The notes under the pieces are model-generated. The model was not told the origin of the DNA. It ran no database searches and was given only the letters and a program-made list of their open reading frames with translations. From JAVEDQ01 sp963783105 (GTDB lineage Bacteria > Actinomycetota > Actinomycetes > Frankiales > Frankiaceae), in assembly GCA_963783105.1 (NCBI GenBank), contig CAWAMI010000002.1:62001-126000 (forward strand): DNA of 64,000 nt. Reading direction: 5' to 3'. How positions within the stretch are numbered: the stretch's first letter is position 1; each line of letters starts with the position of its first letter. The translations under genes and the position numbers were made by a program. Positions 36,196 to 44,601 of the stretch are shown piece by piece.

Positions 36196-37017
36196 TCAGC
36201 TGGTGCCCTCTTGGGTCGCGTTCTCGTCCCCGGCGTCCTCGACGCTGTTGTCGCCGTCGCCCTCGCCGGTCAGCTCGCCGCCCGTGAGGTCCTGGACGAC
36301 GTCGCCGGCCGCGTTCTCGGTCGGCTCGGCGGTCGTGCCGGTGTCGGTCCCCGTGTCGCTGTCGCCCTCGGTCGGCACGTCCACAGGCTCGGCCGGCGGC
36401 GTGTCGGGCACGTCCTCCTCGGCCCCCGCGTTCGGGATGCCCGCGTCGGTCGCCACCGCAGCGGAGTCATCAGCTGCTACCGCAGCGGAGTCGTCAGCTG
36501 CTACCGCAGCGGAGTCATCAGCTGCTACCGCAGCGGCAGTGGGCGACTCGGACGCGAGGTCCTCCGCCGTCTCCCGCGTGCGGCCGCCGACGGGACGACT
36601 CTCGGCGAACCGGGTGCCGCGCGAACGCTCCGCCTCGCCGACGACCGACTGCGCGGCGGTGACGGCCTCGACGAGCTCGATCCGCGCCATGGGGGCGTTG
36701 TCGCCCTTGCGCGGGCCGAGCTTGACGATGCGGGTGTAGCCGCCGTCGCGGTTGTCGTAGCGAGGCCCGATCTCGGTGAACAGCGTGTGCACGACCGACT
36801 TGTCGCGCACGGTCCGCAGCACCCGCCGCCGCGCCGACAGGTCACCCTGCTTGGCGAACGTGACGAGCCGCTCGGCGAGCGGACGCAGCCGCTTCGCCTT
36901 GGCGACGGTCGTCGTGATGCCGCCGTGCTCGAACAGCGCCGTGGCGAGGTTCGCCAGGATCAGCCGCTCGTGGGCCGGACTCCCGCCGAGGCGGGGACCC
37001 TTGGTGGGCGTGGGCAT
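36196..37017 (-). CDS. rplQ: Ribosomal protein L17 with long acidic C-terminal extension
   Basis: A 273-residue protein. Residues 1-120 are a normal L17 of the 50S exit-tunnel region (PTKGPRLGGSPAHERLILAN, KRLRPLAERLVTFAK, GDNAPMARIELV). The remaining 150 residues are low-complexity and very acidic, rich in Asp, Glu, Ala, Thr and Gly, with three copies of AADDSAAV encoded by 24-bp DNA repeats. Short tails occur on actinobacterial L17, but this one is longer than the core. It starts with ATG 63 bp after rpoA and ends the alpha operon before a strong hairpin. Confidence 0.97.
   Translation of the reverse strand: MPTPTKGPRLGGSPAHERLILANLATALFEHGGITTTVAKAKRLRPLAERLVTFAKQGDLSARRRVLRTVRDKSVVHTLFTEIGPRYDNRDGGYTRIVKLGPRKGDNAPMARIELVEAVTAAQSVVGEAERSRGTRFAESRPVGGRTRETAEDLASESPTAAAVAADDSAAVAADDSAAVAADDSAAVATDAGIPNAGAEEDVPDTPPAEPVDVPTEGDSDTGTDTGTTAEPTENAAGDVVQDLTGGELTGEGDGDNSVEDAGDENATQEGTS
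36458..36529. repeat. Three 24-bp tandem repeats inside rplQ
   Basis: Units at 36458-36481, 36482-36505 and 36506-36529 differ by one base (the middle copy has a T-to-G-type change, CATCAG to CGTCAG). They encode AADDSAAV three times in the L17 tail, in frame. Confidence 0.95.
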
Positions 37018-37065
37018 GGCTACGGGCTCCTAGACGTGGATGACGAGTCTGTCGACGTGCTCGGA

Positions 37066-37095
37066 CTAGTACTGCTCGGTCTAGTACTGCTCAGT
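37066..37095. repeat. 15-bp tandem duplication of the rpoA 3' end
   Basis: Bases 37081-37095 encode the last four codons and TAG of rpoA; 37066-37080 is the same 15 bases with one difference, immediately downstream and in frame. The duplicate carries a second in-frame stop. Confidence 0.9.
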
Positions 37096-38151
37096 TTCCG
37101 CGAAGGACCGACCGTCGTCGTCCCCGCCCTCGCCGAACCCGGACGAGAAGCCCGGACCGAAGGCGTCGGCGCCGGTGCCGTAGGTGTCCACGGCGACCCG
37201 CGGGTCGAATCCGGGCGGGCTGTCCTTGAGCGCCAGGTTCATCCCGGCCAGCTTGCTCTTCACCTCGTCGATCGACTTCTGACCGAAGTTGCGGATGTCG
37301 AGCAGGTCGGCCTCGCTGCGACCGACGAGCTCGCCGATCGTGTGGATGCCCTCGCGCTTGAGGCAGTTGTAGGAGCGGACGGTCAGGTCCATCTCCTCGA
37401 TCGGCAGGGCCAGGTCGGCGGCCAGCGCGGCGTCGGCGGCGGAGGGGCCGATGTCGACACCCTCGGCCTCGGCGTTGAGCTCCTGGGCCAGGCCGAACAG
37501 CTGCACCAACGTGTAGCCGGCGGAGGCCATCGCGTCCCGCGGGCTGATCGACGGCTTGGTCTCGACGTCGACGACGAGGCGGTCGAAGTCGGTCCGCTGC
37601 TCGACGCGCGTCGCCTCGACCTTGTAGGTGACCTTGAGGACCGGCGAGTAGATCGAGTCGATCGGGATGCGCCCGATCTCCTGGCCGACCTGCTTGTTCT
37701 GCACCGCGCTGACGTAGCCGCGACCACGCTCGACGGTCAGCTCGACCTCGAGCTTGCCCTTGTCGTTCAGCGTGGCCAGGTGCAGGTCGGGGTTGTGCAC
37801 CTCGACGCCGGCGGGCGGGGCGATGTCGCCCGCGGTGACGGCGCCGGGGCCCTGCTTGCGCAGGTACATGACGGTCGGCTCGTCGTTGTCCGAGCTCACG
37901 ACCAGGCCCTTGAGGTTCAGGATGATGTCGGTGACGTCTTCCTTCACCCCCGGCACGGTCGAGAACTCGTGCAGCACGCCGTCGATGCGGATGCTCGTGA
38001 CCGAGGCACCGGGGATGGAGGACAGCAGGGTCCGCCGCAGCGAGTTGCCCAGGGTGTAGCCGAAGCCGGGCTCGAGCGGCTCGATGACGAACCGCGAGCG
38101 GTAGTCGGTGACCGGCTCCTCGACGAGGGTCGGCCGCTGTGCGATCAGCAC
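37081..38151 (-). CDS. rpoA: RNA polymerase alpha subunit
   Basis: A 356-residue subunit. The N-terminal dimerisation domain (1-230) has GNSLRRTLLSSIPG and the C-terminal DNA-binding domain (about 255-330) has YNCLKREGIHTIGELV and RNFGQKSIDEV. A Gly/Asp/Phe-rich acidic tail of about 30 residues follows. The GTG at 38151 is the normal start. It lies between rpsD and rplQ in the alpha operon, with a 122-bp leader that contains a hairpin. Confidence 0.98.
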   Translation of the reverse strand: MLIAQRPTLVEEPVTDYRSRFVIEPLEPGFGYTLGNSLRRTLLSSIPGASVTSIRIDGVLHEFSTVPGVKEDVTDIILNLKGLVVSSDNDEPTVMYLRKQGPGAVTAGDIAPPAGVEVHNPDLHLATLNDKGKLEVELTVERGRGYVSAVQNKQVGQEIGRIPIDSIYSPVLKVTYKVEATRVEQRTDFDRLVVDVETKPSISPRDAMASAGYTLVQLFGLAQELNAEAEGVDIGPSAADAALAADLALPIEEMDLTVRSYNCLKREGIHTIGELVGRSEADLLDIRNFGQKSIDEVKSKLAGMNLALKDSPPGFDPRVAVDTYGTGADAFGPGFSSGFGEGGDDDGRSFAETEQY

Positions 38152-38205
38152 GGGATTCCTTCTCTCTGCTCCGGACGCCCGCTATATGACGTCCGAGGGG
38201 GTGCA

Positions 38206-38237
38206 CCCGCCGCCGAGCTCTGTCCCAGGGCGGCGGG
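38206..38237. other. Hairpin in the rpsD-rpoA spacer
   Basis: CCCGCCGCC (38206-38214) and GGCGGCGGG (38229-38237) form a 9-bp GC stem with a 14-base loop. It could act as an attenuator or an RNA-stability element between rpsD and rpoA. A TATAGC hexamer on the minus strand further on might belong to an internal promoter, but no -35 partner is clear. Confidence 0.4.
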
Positions 38238-38273
38238 CTCCGGCCTCCCGCGGGCGGCAGGCCGGTCGAGCGG

Positions 38274-38900
38274 CTACTTGGAGTAGAGCTCGACGATCAA
38301 CTGCTCCTGGACCGGCGTGTCGATGACCTGCCGCTCCGGGAGGGAGTGGACGAGGATGCGCATCTGCGAGGAGATGACCTCCATCCACGGCGGGGTGGGC
38401 CGCGATCCGGCGAGCTCCCGCGCGATGACGTACGGCGTCAGCTCGCGGACCTTCTCGCGGATCTCGACGATGTCGTTGGCGCCGACCCGGTAGGACGGGA
38501 TGTCCACCTTGTGGCCGTTGACGAGCACGTGCCCGTGCCGGACGGCCTGCCGCGCCGCGTCCCGGGACTGGGCGAAGCCCGCGCGGTAGACGACGTTGTC
38601 GAGCCGCGACTCGAGGATGCGCAGCAGCTCGTCACCGGTCTTGCCGGTGCGGCGGTTCGCCTCGTCGTAGTAGCTGCGGAACTGCTTCTCGAGCACGCCG
38701 TAGATGCGCGCACACTTCTGCTTCTCGCGCTTCTGGAGCAGGTACTCGCTGTCCTTGGTGCGACCGCGACCGTGCTCACCCGGCGGGTAGGGCCGGATCT
38801 CGATCGGGCACTTCGGCGACTCGCACTTGCTGCCCTTGAGGAACAGCTTCATCTTCTCGCGCCGGCAGCGCTTGCAGTCAGGACCGGTGTAGCGGGCCAT
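38274..38900 (-). CDS. rpsD: Ribosomal protein S4, zinc-binding form
   Basis: A 208-residue primary 16S rRNA binder and translational repressor in many bacteria. Cys9, Cys12, Cys26 and Cys31 (DCKRCRR, KCESPKC) form a zinc site, so this is the C+ type. The S4 domain RLDNVVYRAGFAQSRDAARQ is intact. It lies 28 bp after rpsK. Confidence 0.98.
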   Translation of the reverse strand: MARYTGPDCKRCRREKMKLFLKGSKCESPKCPIEIRPYPPGEHGRGRTKDSEYLLQKREKQKCARIYGVLEKQFRSYYDEANRRTGKTGDELLRILESRLDNVVYRAGFAQSRDAARQAVRHGHVLVNGHKVDIPSYRVGANDIVEIREKVRELTPYVIARELAGSRPTPPWMEVISSQMRILVHSLPERQVIDTPVQEQLIVELYSK

Positions 38901-38928
38901 ATGTCTTCGTTACCTCGAACTTCTCGTG

Positions 38929-39336
38929 TCAGACCCGGCGCCGCTTGGGCGGGCGGCAGCCGTTGTGCGGAACGGGGGTCACGTCCTGGATCTGGCCGAC
39001 CTCGAGGCCGGTCGCCTGCAGGCTCCGGATGGCGGTCTCGCGACCGGAGCCGGGACCCTTCACGAAGACGTCCACCTTGCGCATGCCGTGCTCCATCGCC
39101 TTGCGCGCGGCGTTCTCGGCCGCCATCTGCGCGGCGAACGGGGTGGACTTGCGGGAGCCCTTGAACCCGACGTGCCCGGCACTGGCCCACGAGATCACGG
39201 CCCCGTTGGGGTCACAGATCGACACGATCGTGTTGTTGAACGTGCTCTTGATGTGCGCATGGCCGTGCGCGATGTTCTTCTTCTCCTTGCGCCGCACCTT
39301 CTTGGCGCCGGCGCCGGCTCGCTTCTGCGGAGGCAT
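38929..39336 (-). CDS. rpsK: Ribosomal protein S11
   Basis: A 135-residue platform protein of the 30S subunit, full length, with AHIKSTFNNTIVSI, the GPGSGRETAIRSLQATG block and the end PVPHNGCRPPKRRRV. It lies 16 bp after rpsM. Confidence 0.98.
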   Translation of the reverse strand: MPPQKRAGAGAKKVRRKEKKNIAHGHAHIKSTFNNTIVSICDPNGAVISWASAGHVGFKGSRKSTPFAAQMAAENAARKAMEHGMRKVDVFVKGPGSGRETAIRSLQATGLEVGQIQDVTPVPHNGCRPPKRRRV

Positions 39337-39352
39337 CTAGGTCTCTTCCTCG

Positions 39353-39733
39353 CTACTTCTTGCCGGGCTTCTTCTTGCCGGCGATAGCGCGGCGAGGGCC
39401 CTTGCGGGTACGGGCGTTGGTGTGGGTGCGCTGACCGTGCACCGGGAGGCCGCGACGGTGCCGGATGCCCTGGTAGGCCCCGATCTCGATCTTGCGGCGG
39501 ATGTCCTGGGCGACCTCACGGCGGAGGTCACCCTCGACGCGGTAGTTGTTGTCGATCCAGTCGCGCAGACGACCGATCTCCTCGTCGGAGAGGTCACGGA
39601 CGCGGGTGTCCGGGTTGATCCCGGTCTCCGACAGCGTCTGACGGGATCGCGTACGGCCGATGCCGAAGATGTAGGTCAGCGCGATCTCGCACCGCTTCTC
39701 GCGGGGGAGGTCGACGCCGGCAAGGCGTGCCAT
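39353..39733 (-). CDS. rpsM: Ribosomal protein S13
   Basis: A 126-residue 30S head protein that contacts L5 and the P-site tRNA. ARLAGVDLPREKRCEIALTY, YQGIRHRRGLPVHGQRT and the basic end GPRRAIAGKKKPGKK are diagnostic. A 252-bp repetitive spacer separates it from rpmJ, unusually long for this gene pair. Confidence 0.98.
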   Translation of the reverse strand: MARLAGVDLPREKRCEIALTYIFGIGRTRSRQTLSETGINPDTRVRDLSDEEIGRLRDWIDNNYRVEGDLRREVAQDIRRKIEIGAYQGIRHRRGLPVHGQRTHTNARTRKGPRRAIAGKKKPGKK

Positions 39734-39890
39734 GGACGGACGGGCTCCTCGAACTCTCGGAGGTCGTGGCCCGCACCCTCCCCGCCTGTCCCGGCCGATC
39801 GTGCGCCTGGCGGGGCCCCGGCCTCCGACCGGGGGTGACCGGGCCTCGAGCCCGGGTGGTGCGTGCCCTGTTACTGCTGGGCCGTGCTGG

Positions 39891-39962
39891 TACTGCTGGT
39901 ACTGCTGGTACTGCTCTTCAGTGCTGGTGGTGCTGGTGGTGCTGGTGGTGCTGGTGGTGCTG
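39891..39962. repeat. 9-bp microsatellites in the rpmJ-rpsM spacer
   Basis: TACTGCTGG repeats about three times (39891-39917), followed by TGCTGGTGG four times (39922-39957) and a partial copy. The mRNA strand reads as an unpaired CACCAGCAC-rich tract about 30 to 100 bases past the rpmJ stop. Confidence 0.95.
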
Positions 39963-39985
39963 AATCTTGCTGTGCCGGCCTGTGC

Positions 39986-40099
39986 TCAGCCCTGACGCTG
40001 CTTGTGACGCAGGTTCTCGCAGATGACCATGACGCGACCGTTACGGCGGATCACCTTGCACTTGTCGCAGATCTTCTTGACGCTGGGCTGGACCTTCAC
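39986..40099 (-). CDS. rpmJ: Ribosomal protein L36, zinc-ribbon form
   Basis: A 37-residue 50S protein, too short for routine open-frame calling. The translation starts KVQPSVKKICDKCKVIRRNG and continues RVMVICENLRHKQRQG; Cys11, Cys14, Cys27 and His32 form the zinc site. The GTG at 40099 is the only fitting start. It lies 56 bp after infA. Confidence 0.97.
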   Translation of the reverse strand: MKVQPSVKKICDKCKVIRRNGRVMVICENLRHKQRQG

Positions 40100-40155
40100 G
40101 GCTGCGGATCTCCTCGAGGAACGCAGCCGTGGCCGCGCTGAGCTAGTGGAACGAA

Positions 40156-40377
40156 CTACTTGTAGCGGTAGACGATGCGCCCGCGGGACAGGTCGTACGG
40201 CGAGAGCTCCACCACGACCCGGTCCTCGGGGAGGATCCGGATGTAGTGCTGACGCATCTTGCCGCTGATGTGCGCGAGGACCCGGTGTCCGTTCTGCAGC
40301 TCCACGCGGAACATCGCGTTGGGGAGCGGCTCGACGACCCGGCCCTCGATCTCGATGGCCCCGTCCTTCTTCGGCAT
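40156..40377 (-). CDS. infA: Translation initiation factor IF-1
   Basis: A 73-residue OB-fold factor that binds the ribosomal A site. PKKDGAIEIEGRVVEPLPNA, FRVELQNGHRVLAHISGKMR and RGRIVYRYK match the family along its whole length. The ATG at 40377 is fixed by homology. It heads the infA-rpmJ-rpsM-rpsK-rpsD-rpoA-rplQ transcript. Confidence 0.98.
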   Translation of the reverse strand: MPKKDGAIEIEGRVVEPLPNAMFRVELQNGHRVLAHISGKMRQHYIRILPEDRVVVELSPYDLSRGRIVYRYK

Positions 40378-40435
40378 GTCCTCCGGCTTCTCTACTCGAC
40401 GACTGGTGCGGTTCACGGCGGTGTCGCTCCCCGAG

Positions 40436-40457
40436 GACATCCCGGCGACGGGATGTC
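40436..40457. other. Hairpin in the infA leader
   Basis: GACATCCCG-GCGA-CGGGATGTC is a 9-bp perfect stem with a 4-base loop, 59-80 bp upstream of the infA start and downstream of the likely promoter, so it should lie in the leader RNA. Confidence 0.5.
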
Positions 40458-40534
40458 TGGGCGGGAGGCGGCGACGCCCTGTGGCATGCTCGGCTCGACG
40501 CATGCGCACACGCACGGCGGGCAGCCGATCGCCC

Positions 40535-40564
40535 ACTTTACGCCAAACGCGCGGCGGCGACCAA
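40535..40564 (-). promoter_or_regulatory. Possible promoter of the infA-alpha operon
   Basis: On the minus strand TTGGTC (40564-40559) and TAAAGT (40540-40535) are 18 bases apart, giving a plausible vegetative promoter about 160 bp upstream of infA and after the DUF1707 gene end. Hexamers are imperfect. Confidence 0.4.
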
Positions 40565-40611
40565 TCCGCGCTGGTGAGCGCGCTCACCGCTCAGCGCAGG
40601 CCGTCGAACCT

Positions 40612-41070
40612 TCAGCGCAGGCGCTGCTGGACCTCTCGCCCGAGCAGGACCGCACCCCACGGGCCGGCGACCCAGAGGAACCAGAACCCCTGCGTCCCGC
40701 CTCCGCCGACGGCGATGCAGGCCCAGATGACGAGGCAGATCAGGTTCGCCGACAGGTAGCTGCCCCACACCAGGCCGTGCCCGCCGGCCGCGTGCAGCGC
40801 GGGAGGCGAGGACGTGGACGACCTCGGCGCCAGCCCGGTCCCGGTCCCGGTCCCGGTCCCGGTCGGACGCTCGAACAGCTCGGTCTCCGCGGGAAGGTCC
40901 GCGGTCGCGGCGGACAGCTGTCCGTAGGTCTTCGCCGCGTAGACGTCCGCCACCCGCTCGTCGAACTCGTCCAGCGTCAGCCGGCCCTCCGCGAGCGCGG
41001 TTCGCAGCCGCGCCGCGACCCGCTCGCGGTCGGCATCGGAGGCGCGGACTCCGGGCGAGGTCTCGTCCAC
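40612..41070 (-). CDS. DUF1707 membrane protein
   Basis: A 152-residue protein. Residues about 8-60 form a DUF1707 domain (VRASDADRERVAARLRTALA, LDEFDERVADVYAAKTYGQL), common in actinobacterial small membrane proteins. A Thr/Gly stretch encoded by a hexanucleotide repeat follows, then two hydrophobic helices (about 105-145) with GFWFLWVAGPWGAVLL. It starts with GTG 13 bp after map on the same strand. Function unknown. Confidence 0.85.
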   Translation of the reverse strand: MDETSPGVRASDADRERVAARLRTALAEGRLTLDEFDERVADVYAAKTYGQLSAATADLPAETELFERPTGTGTGTGTGLAPRSSTSSPPALHAAGGHGLVWGSYLSANLICLVIWACIAVGGGGTQGFWFLWVAGPWGAVLLGREVQQRLR

Positions 41071-41083
41071 GATCGGCCCCGGC

Positions 41084-41941
41084 TCAGCCCGCGGTGGCGG
41101 GCACGCCCGCGCGGACGCCGAGCTCTGCCAGCCGAGCCGCCCCGCCGTCCTCGGCCGTCAGCACCCAGGGGCCGTTCTCGGTGATCGCGACCGTGTGCTC
41201 CCAGTGCGCGGCCCAGCTCCGGTCGTCGCTGATGACCGTCCAGCGGTCCTCCAGCTCGCGGGTGTCGGGGCTGCCGAGGGTGAGCATCGGCTCGACGGCG
41301 AGGGCGAGGCCCTTGACCAGCTTCTGGCCCCGGCCGGGCCGCCCGTAGTTGAGCAGGTGCGGCGCCTGGTGCATCTGCGTGCCGATGCCGTGGCCGCCGT
41401 AGTGTTCGACGATCCCGAACTCGTAGCCGAGCCGCTGCTCGTCGGCGCGCACCGACGTCTCGACCGCGTGACTGATGTCGGTCAGCCGACCGCCGAGCTG
41501 GGCCGCGGCGAGGCCTGCCCACAGCGAACGCTCGCACGCCTCGGACAGCGCCTTCGCCTCGGGGGACACCTCCCCGATCGCGACCGTGATCGCCGAGTCC
41601 CCGTGCCAGCCCTCGAGGATCGCCCCGCAGTCGATGCTGAGCAGGTCACCGTCGGCGAGCACGCGCCTGCGCGACGGGATGCCGTGCACGACCTCCTCGT
41701 TCACGGAGGCGCAGATGACACCCGGGAACGGCACGGTCGAGTTGCCCGGGTAGCCCTTGAACGACGGGATGGCGCCCGCACCGCGGATCGTCTGCTCCGC
41801 GAGGTCGTCGAGCTCCAGGGTGGTGACCCCCGGCCGCGCGGCTTCCCGGAGCCGCTCCAGCGTCCGCCAGACCACGAGCCCGGCCTCCCGCATCAGCAGG
41901 ATCTCCGACCGGCTCTTGATCTCCACTTGCTCGCGTCGCAT
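41084..41941 (-). CDS. map: Type I methionine aminopeptidase
   Basis: A 285-residue metalloprotease that removes the initiator Met from new proteins. Metal ligands are the Asp residues in SIDCGAI and HGDSAI, His in HGIGTQMHQAPHL, and Glu in AVEPMLTLG and WEHTVAITENG. A short N-terminal segment without a zinc finger marks the standard Ia type. It follows adk by 33 bp at the end of the spc operon. Confidence 0.97.
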   Translation of the reverse strand: MRREQVEIKSRSEILLMREAGLVVWRTLERLREAARPGVTTLELDDLAEQTIRGAGAIPSFKGYPGNSTVPFPGVICASVNEEVVHGIPSRRRVLADGDLLSIDCGAILEGWHGDSAITVAIGEVSPEAKALSEACERSLWAGLAAAQLGGRLTDISHAVETSVRADEQRLGYEFGIVEHYGGHGIGTQMHQAPHLLNYGRPGRGQKLVKGLALAVEPMLTLGSPDTRELEDRWTVISDDRSWAAHWEHTVAITENGPWVLTAEDGGAARLAELGVRAGVPATAG

Positions 41942-41974
41942 AGCCCTCGTCCTCGCCGGCCCGCCTTCGCGGGC

Positions 41975-42628
41975 CTAGTCCTCGTAGCGACGCAACGCCT
42001 CGAGGGCCCGATCGGTCACGTCGTCGACCGGACCGGTCGCATCGATACCTATCAGGATGCCTCGCGTCGCGTAGAAGGACACGAGCGGAGCCGTCTGCTG
42101 CGCGTAGACGTCGAGCCGGTGCCGCACCGTGGCGGGCTTGTCGTCGTCGCGCTGGAACAGCTCGCCGCCGTCGCGGTCGCACACGCCCTCGACCGCCGGA
42201 GGATCGAAGTCGACGTGCCAGTTGGTACCGCAGGTACGGCAGGTGCGTCGTCCGGAGAGCCGGCGGACCACCTCGTCGTCATCGACCACGAGCTCGAGCA
42301 CGATGTCGAGCTTGTTGCCCATCTCGGAGAGCATGCCCTCGAGCGTCTCGGCCTGCGGGACGTTGCGGGGGAAGCCGTCGAGCAGGAAGCCCTTGGCGGC
42401 GTCGTCCTCGGTCAGCCGGTTGCGCACCATCTCGACCGTGACCTCGTCGGGCACCAGGTCGCCGGCGTCCATGTAGCTCTTGGCCAGCTGTCCGAGCTCG
42501 GTCCCCTGGCTCACGTTGGCCCGGAAGATGTCACCGGTCGAGATCGCGGGGACGGACCGGGCGGAAGCGATGTGCTGGGCCTGCGTCCCTTTCCCCGCAC
42601 CGGGCGGCCCCACCAGGACGAGTCGCAC
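41975..42628 (-). CDS. adk: Adenylate kinase
   Basis: A 217-residue enzyme that interconverts ATP, ADP and AMP. P-loop GPPGAGKGT near 7-15, the AMP site with STGDIFRAN, and DGFPRNVPQAE are conserved. The LID is of the zinc type, with Cys pairs CRTCG and GVCDRDGG. The GTG at 42628 overlaps the secY TAG by one base (TAGTG), a classic coupling. Confidence 0.97.
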   Translation of the reverse strand: MRLVLVGPPGAGKGTQAQHIASARSVPAISTGDIFRANVSQGTELGQLAKSYMDAGDLVPDEVTVEMVRNRLTEDDAAKGFLLDGFPRNVPQAETLEGMLSEMGNKLDIVLELVVDDDEVVRRLSGRRTCRTCGTNWHVDFDPPAVEGVCDRDGGELFQRDDDKPATVRHRLDVYAQQTAPLVSFYATRGILIGIDATGPVDDVTDRALEALRRYED

Positions 42629-43923
42629 TAGCGGAGGAAGCCCTCGTAGTTGCGCAGCATCAGCTGGCTCTCGATCTGCTTCACCGTCTCGAGACCCACG
42701 CCGACCATGATCAGCACGCTCGTGCCTGCGAACGGGAACGGCTGCTGCTTCGTCAGGCCGAGCAGCAACAGGGGCAGAACGGTGATGACGCCGAGGAACA
42801 ACGCGCCCGGCAGGGTGATCCGGGACAACACGTACTGGAGGTACTCGGCGGTCGGACGACCCGGTCGGATGCCGGGGATGAAGCCGCCGTACTTCTTCAT
42901 GTTGTCGGAGACGTCGACCGGGTTGAACGTGATGCTCACGTAGAAGTACGTGAAGCCCATGACGAGCAGGAAGTAGAAGACCAGGTACAGCGGGTGGTCT
43001 CCGCGGGCGAGGTAGCGCTGCTCGAAGTCCTGGAAGGTCTGGTTGTCCCACACCTGGCTGAGCAGCTGGGGCAGCTGCAGCAGGGAGGACGCGAAGATGA
43101 CCGGGATGACGCCGGCCTGGTTCACCTTCATCGGGATGTAGGTGGAGCTGCCGCCGTACATGCGCCGGCCGACCATGCGCTTGGCGTACTGCACCGGGAT
43201 GCGGCGTTGGGACTGCTCGACGAACACGACGAACACGACGATCGCGAGGCCGAGCAGGCAGACCAGCGCGAAGACGACGCCGCCCGCGACCTGCAGGATC
43301 TTGATGCCCTGGCTCGGCAGCTGGGCCGCGATCGAGGTGAAGATCAGAAGCGACATGCCGTTGCCGACGCCGCGGCTCGTGATGAGCTCACCGAGCCACA
43401 TGACCGTCGCGGTGCCGGCCGTCATCGTGATGATGAGGACGCCGACCCGGAAGATGCTCGTGTCCGGGATGACCGACTCGTTGCAGCCCTGGAACAGCCT
43501 GCCGGAGCGGGCCAGGGCGATGATGCCGGTCGACTGCAGGATCGCCAGCGCCACCGTCAGGTAGCGCGTGTACTGCGTGAGCTTCTGCTCGCCGGAGCTG
43601 CCTTCCTTCTTCAGCTGCTCGAGCCGCGGCACCACCACGACGAGCAGCTGGATGATGATGCTCGAGGTGATGTACGGCATGATGCCGAGCGCGAACACCG
43701 ACAGCTGCAGCAGCGCGCCACCGCTGAAGAGGTTGACCAGCGAGTAGAGGTTGCTGTTGCCGCCCTTGTTGACCTGGTCGAGGCAGTCCTGGATCGCCGC
43801 GGTGGAGACACCCGGGGACGGCATGACGCTTCCGACCCGGAACAGGACCATGATCCCGAGCGTGAACAGCAGCTTCTTGCGAAGGTCTGGCGTTCGGAAG
43901 GCCCTGCCGAAGGCGGCGAGCAC
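42628..43923 (-). CDS. secY: Preprotein translocase subunit SecY
   Basis: A 431-residue membrane protein with ten helices that forms the Sec channel. The plug and N-terminal region are normal, and the conserved cytosolic loops (QSQRRIPVQYAKRM) and C-terminal PGRPTAEYLQYVLSRITLPG are present. It starts with GTG at 43923. A 198-bp spacer separates it from rplO; it contains the 13-bp palindrome GACTGTAACAGTC (44009-44021) and may hold a secY promoter. Confidence 0.98.
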   Translation of the reverse strand: MLAAFGRAFRTPDLRKKLLFTLGIMVLFRVGSVMPSPGVSTAAIQDCLDQVNKGGNSNLYSLVNLFSGGALLQLSVFALGIMPYITSSIIIQLLVVVVPRLEQLKKEGSSGEQKLTQYTRYLTVALAILQSTGIIALARSGRLFQGCNESVIPDTSIFRVGVLIITMTAGTATVMWLGELITSRGVGNGMSLLIFTSIAAQLPSQGIKILQVAGGVVFALVCLLGLAIVVFVVFVEQSQRRIPVQYAKRMVGRRMYGGSSTYIPMKVNQAGVIPVIFASSLLQLPQLLSQVWDNQTFQDFEQRYLARGDHPLYLVFYFLLVMGFTYFYVSITFNPVDVSDNMKKYGGFIPGIRPGRPTAEYLQYVLSRITLPGALFLGVITVLPLLLLGLTKQQPFPFAGTSVLIMVGVGLETVKQIESQLMLRNYEGFLR

Positions 43924-44121
43924 AGCCCCTCCCTCCGGTGCAACGTTGTAGTTCGGAACGCACGCCCGGCGCGAGCGGACGGGGACGACATTCGCACTCG
44001 TCGGGGCCGACTGTAACAGTCCGGCCCGGGCCTACCGGGGCGGCGAACGCCATCCGGCAGCGGATGCCGCGCCCCCCGGCAGCCGGGCCGGACGTGCAGT
44101 GACAGGCCGGAACGAGACCGG

Positions 44122-44601
44122 CTAGACCTCGATCGCGGTGCCGCCGGCGGCGGCGATCTTCTCCCGGGCGGACGCCGAGAAGGCGTGCGCCTCGATCTGC
44201 AACGAGACCGACAGGTTGCCGTCGCCGAGCACCTTCACGGGGTGTCCGCGACGGACCGCTCCGGCCTCGACGAGCGCGTCGACGTCGACGCCCCCGCCGT
44301 CCGGGAACAGTTCCGACAGCTTGGCGAGGTTGACGACCTGGTACTCGGTGCGGAAGGGGTTGGTGAAGCCCTTCAGCTTCGGGACCCGCATGTGCAGCGG
44401 CATCTGGCCACCCTCGAAGCGACCCGGGACCTGCTTGCGGGCCCGGGTGCCCTTGGTGCCGCGACCGGCGGTCTTGCCCTTGGAACCCTCACCGCGACCC
44501 ACGCGGGTCTTGGCCTTCTTGGCCCCCGGCGCCGGGCGCAGGTGGTGGACCTTGAGGGCGTGCCCCTCGGGAGCGGTCGGCTCGTTCGGCTGCTCGGTCA
44601 T
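44122..44601 (-). CDS. rplO: Ribosomal protein L15
   Basis: A 159-residue 50S protein. LRPAPGAKKAKTRVGRGEGS, KGKTAGRGTKGTRARK and FEGGQMPLHMRVPKLKGF are diagnostic. A Pro/Glu-rich N-terminal extension precedes the usual start. The ATG at 44601 overlaps the rpmD stop (ATGA). Confidence 0.98.
   Translation of the reverse strand: MTEQPNEPTAPEGHALKVHHLRPAPGAKKAKTRVGRGEGSKGKTAGRGTKGTRARKQVPGRFEGGQMPLHMRVPKLKGFTNPFRTEYQVVNLAKLSELFPDGGGVDVDALVEAGAVRRGHPVKVLGDGNLSVSLQIEAHAFSASAREKIAAAGGTAIEV

Noticed and set aside
44009..44021. GACTGTAACAGTC palindrome as a definite secY operator
   Set aside because: Too short and alone, with no known regulator and no second copy seen. I only mention it with secY.
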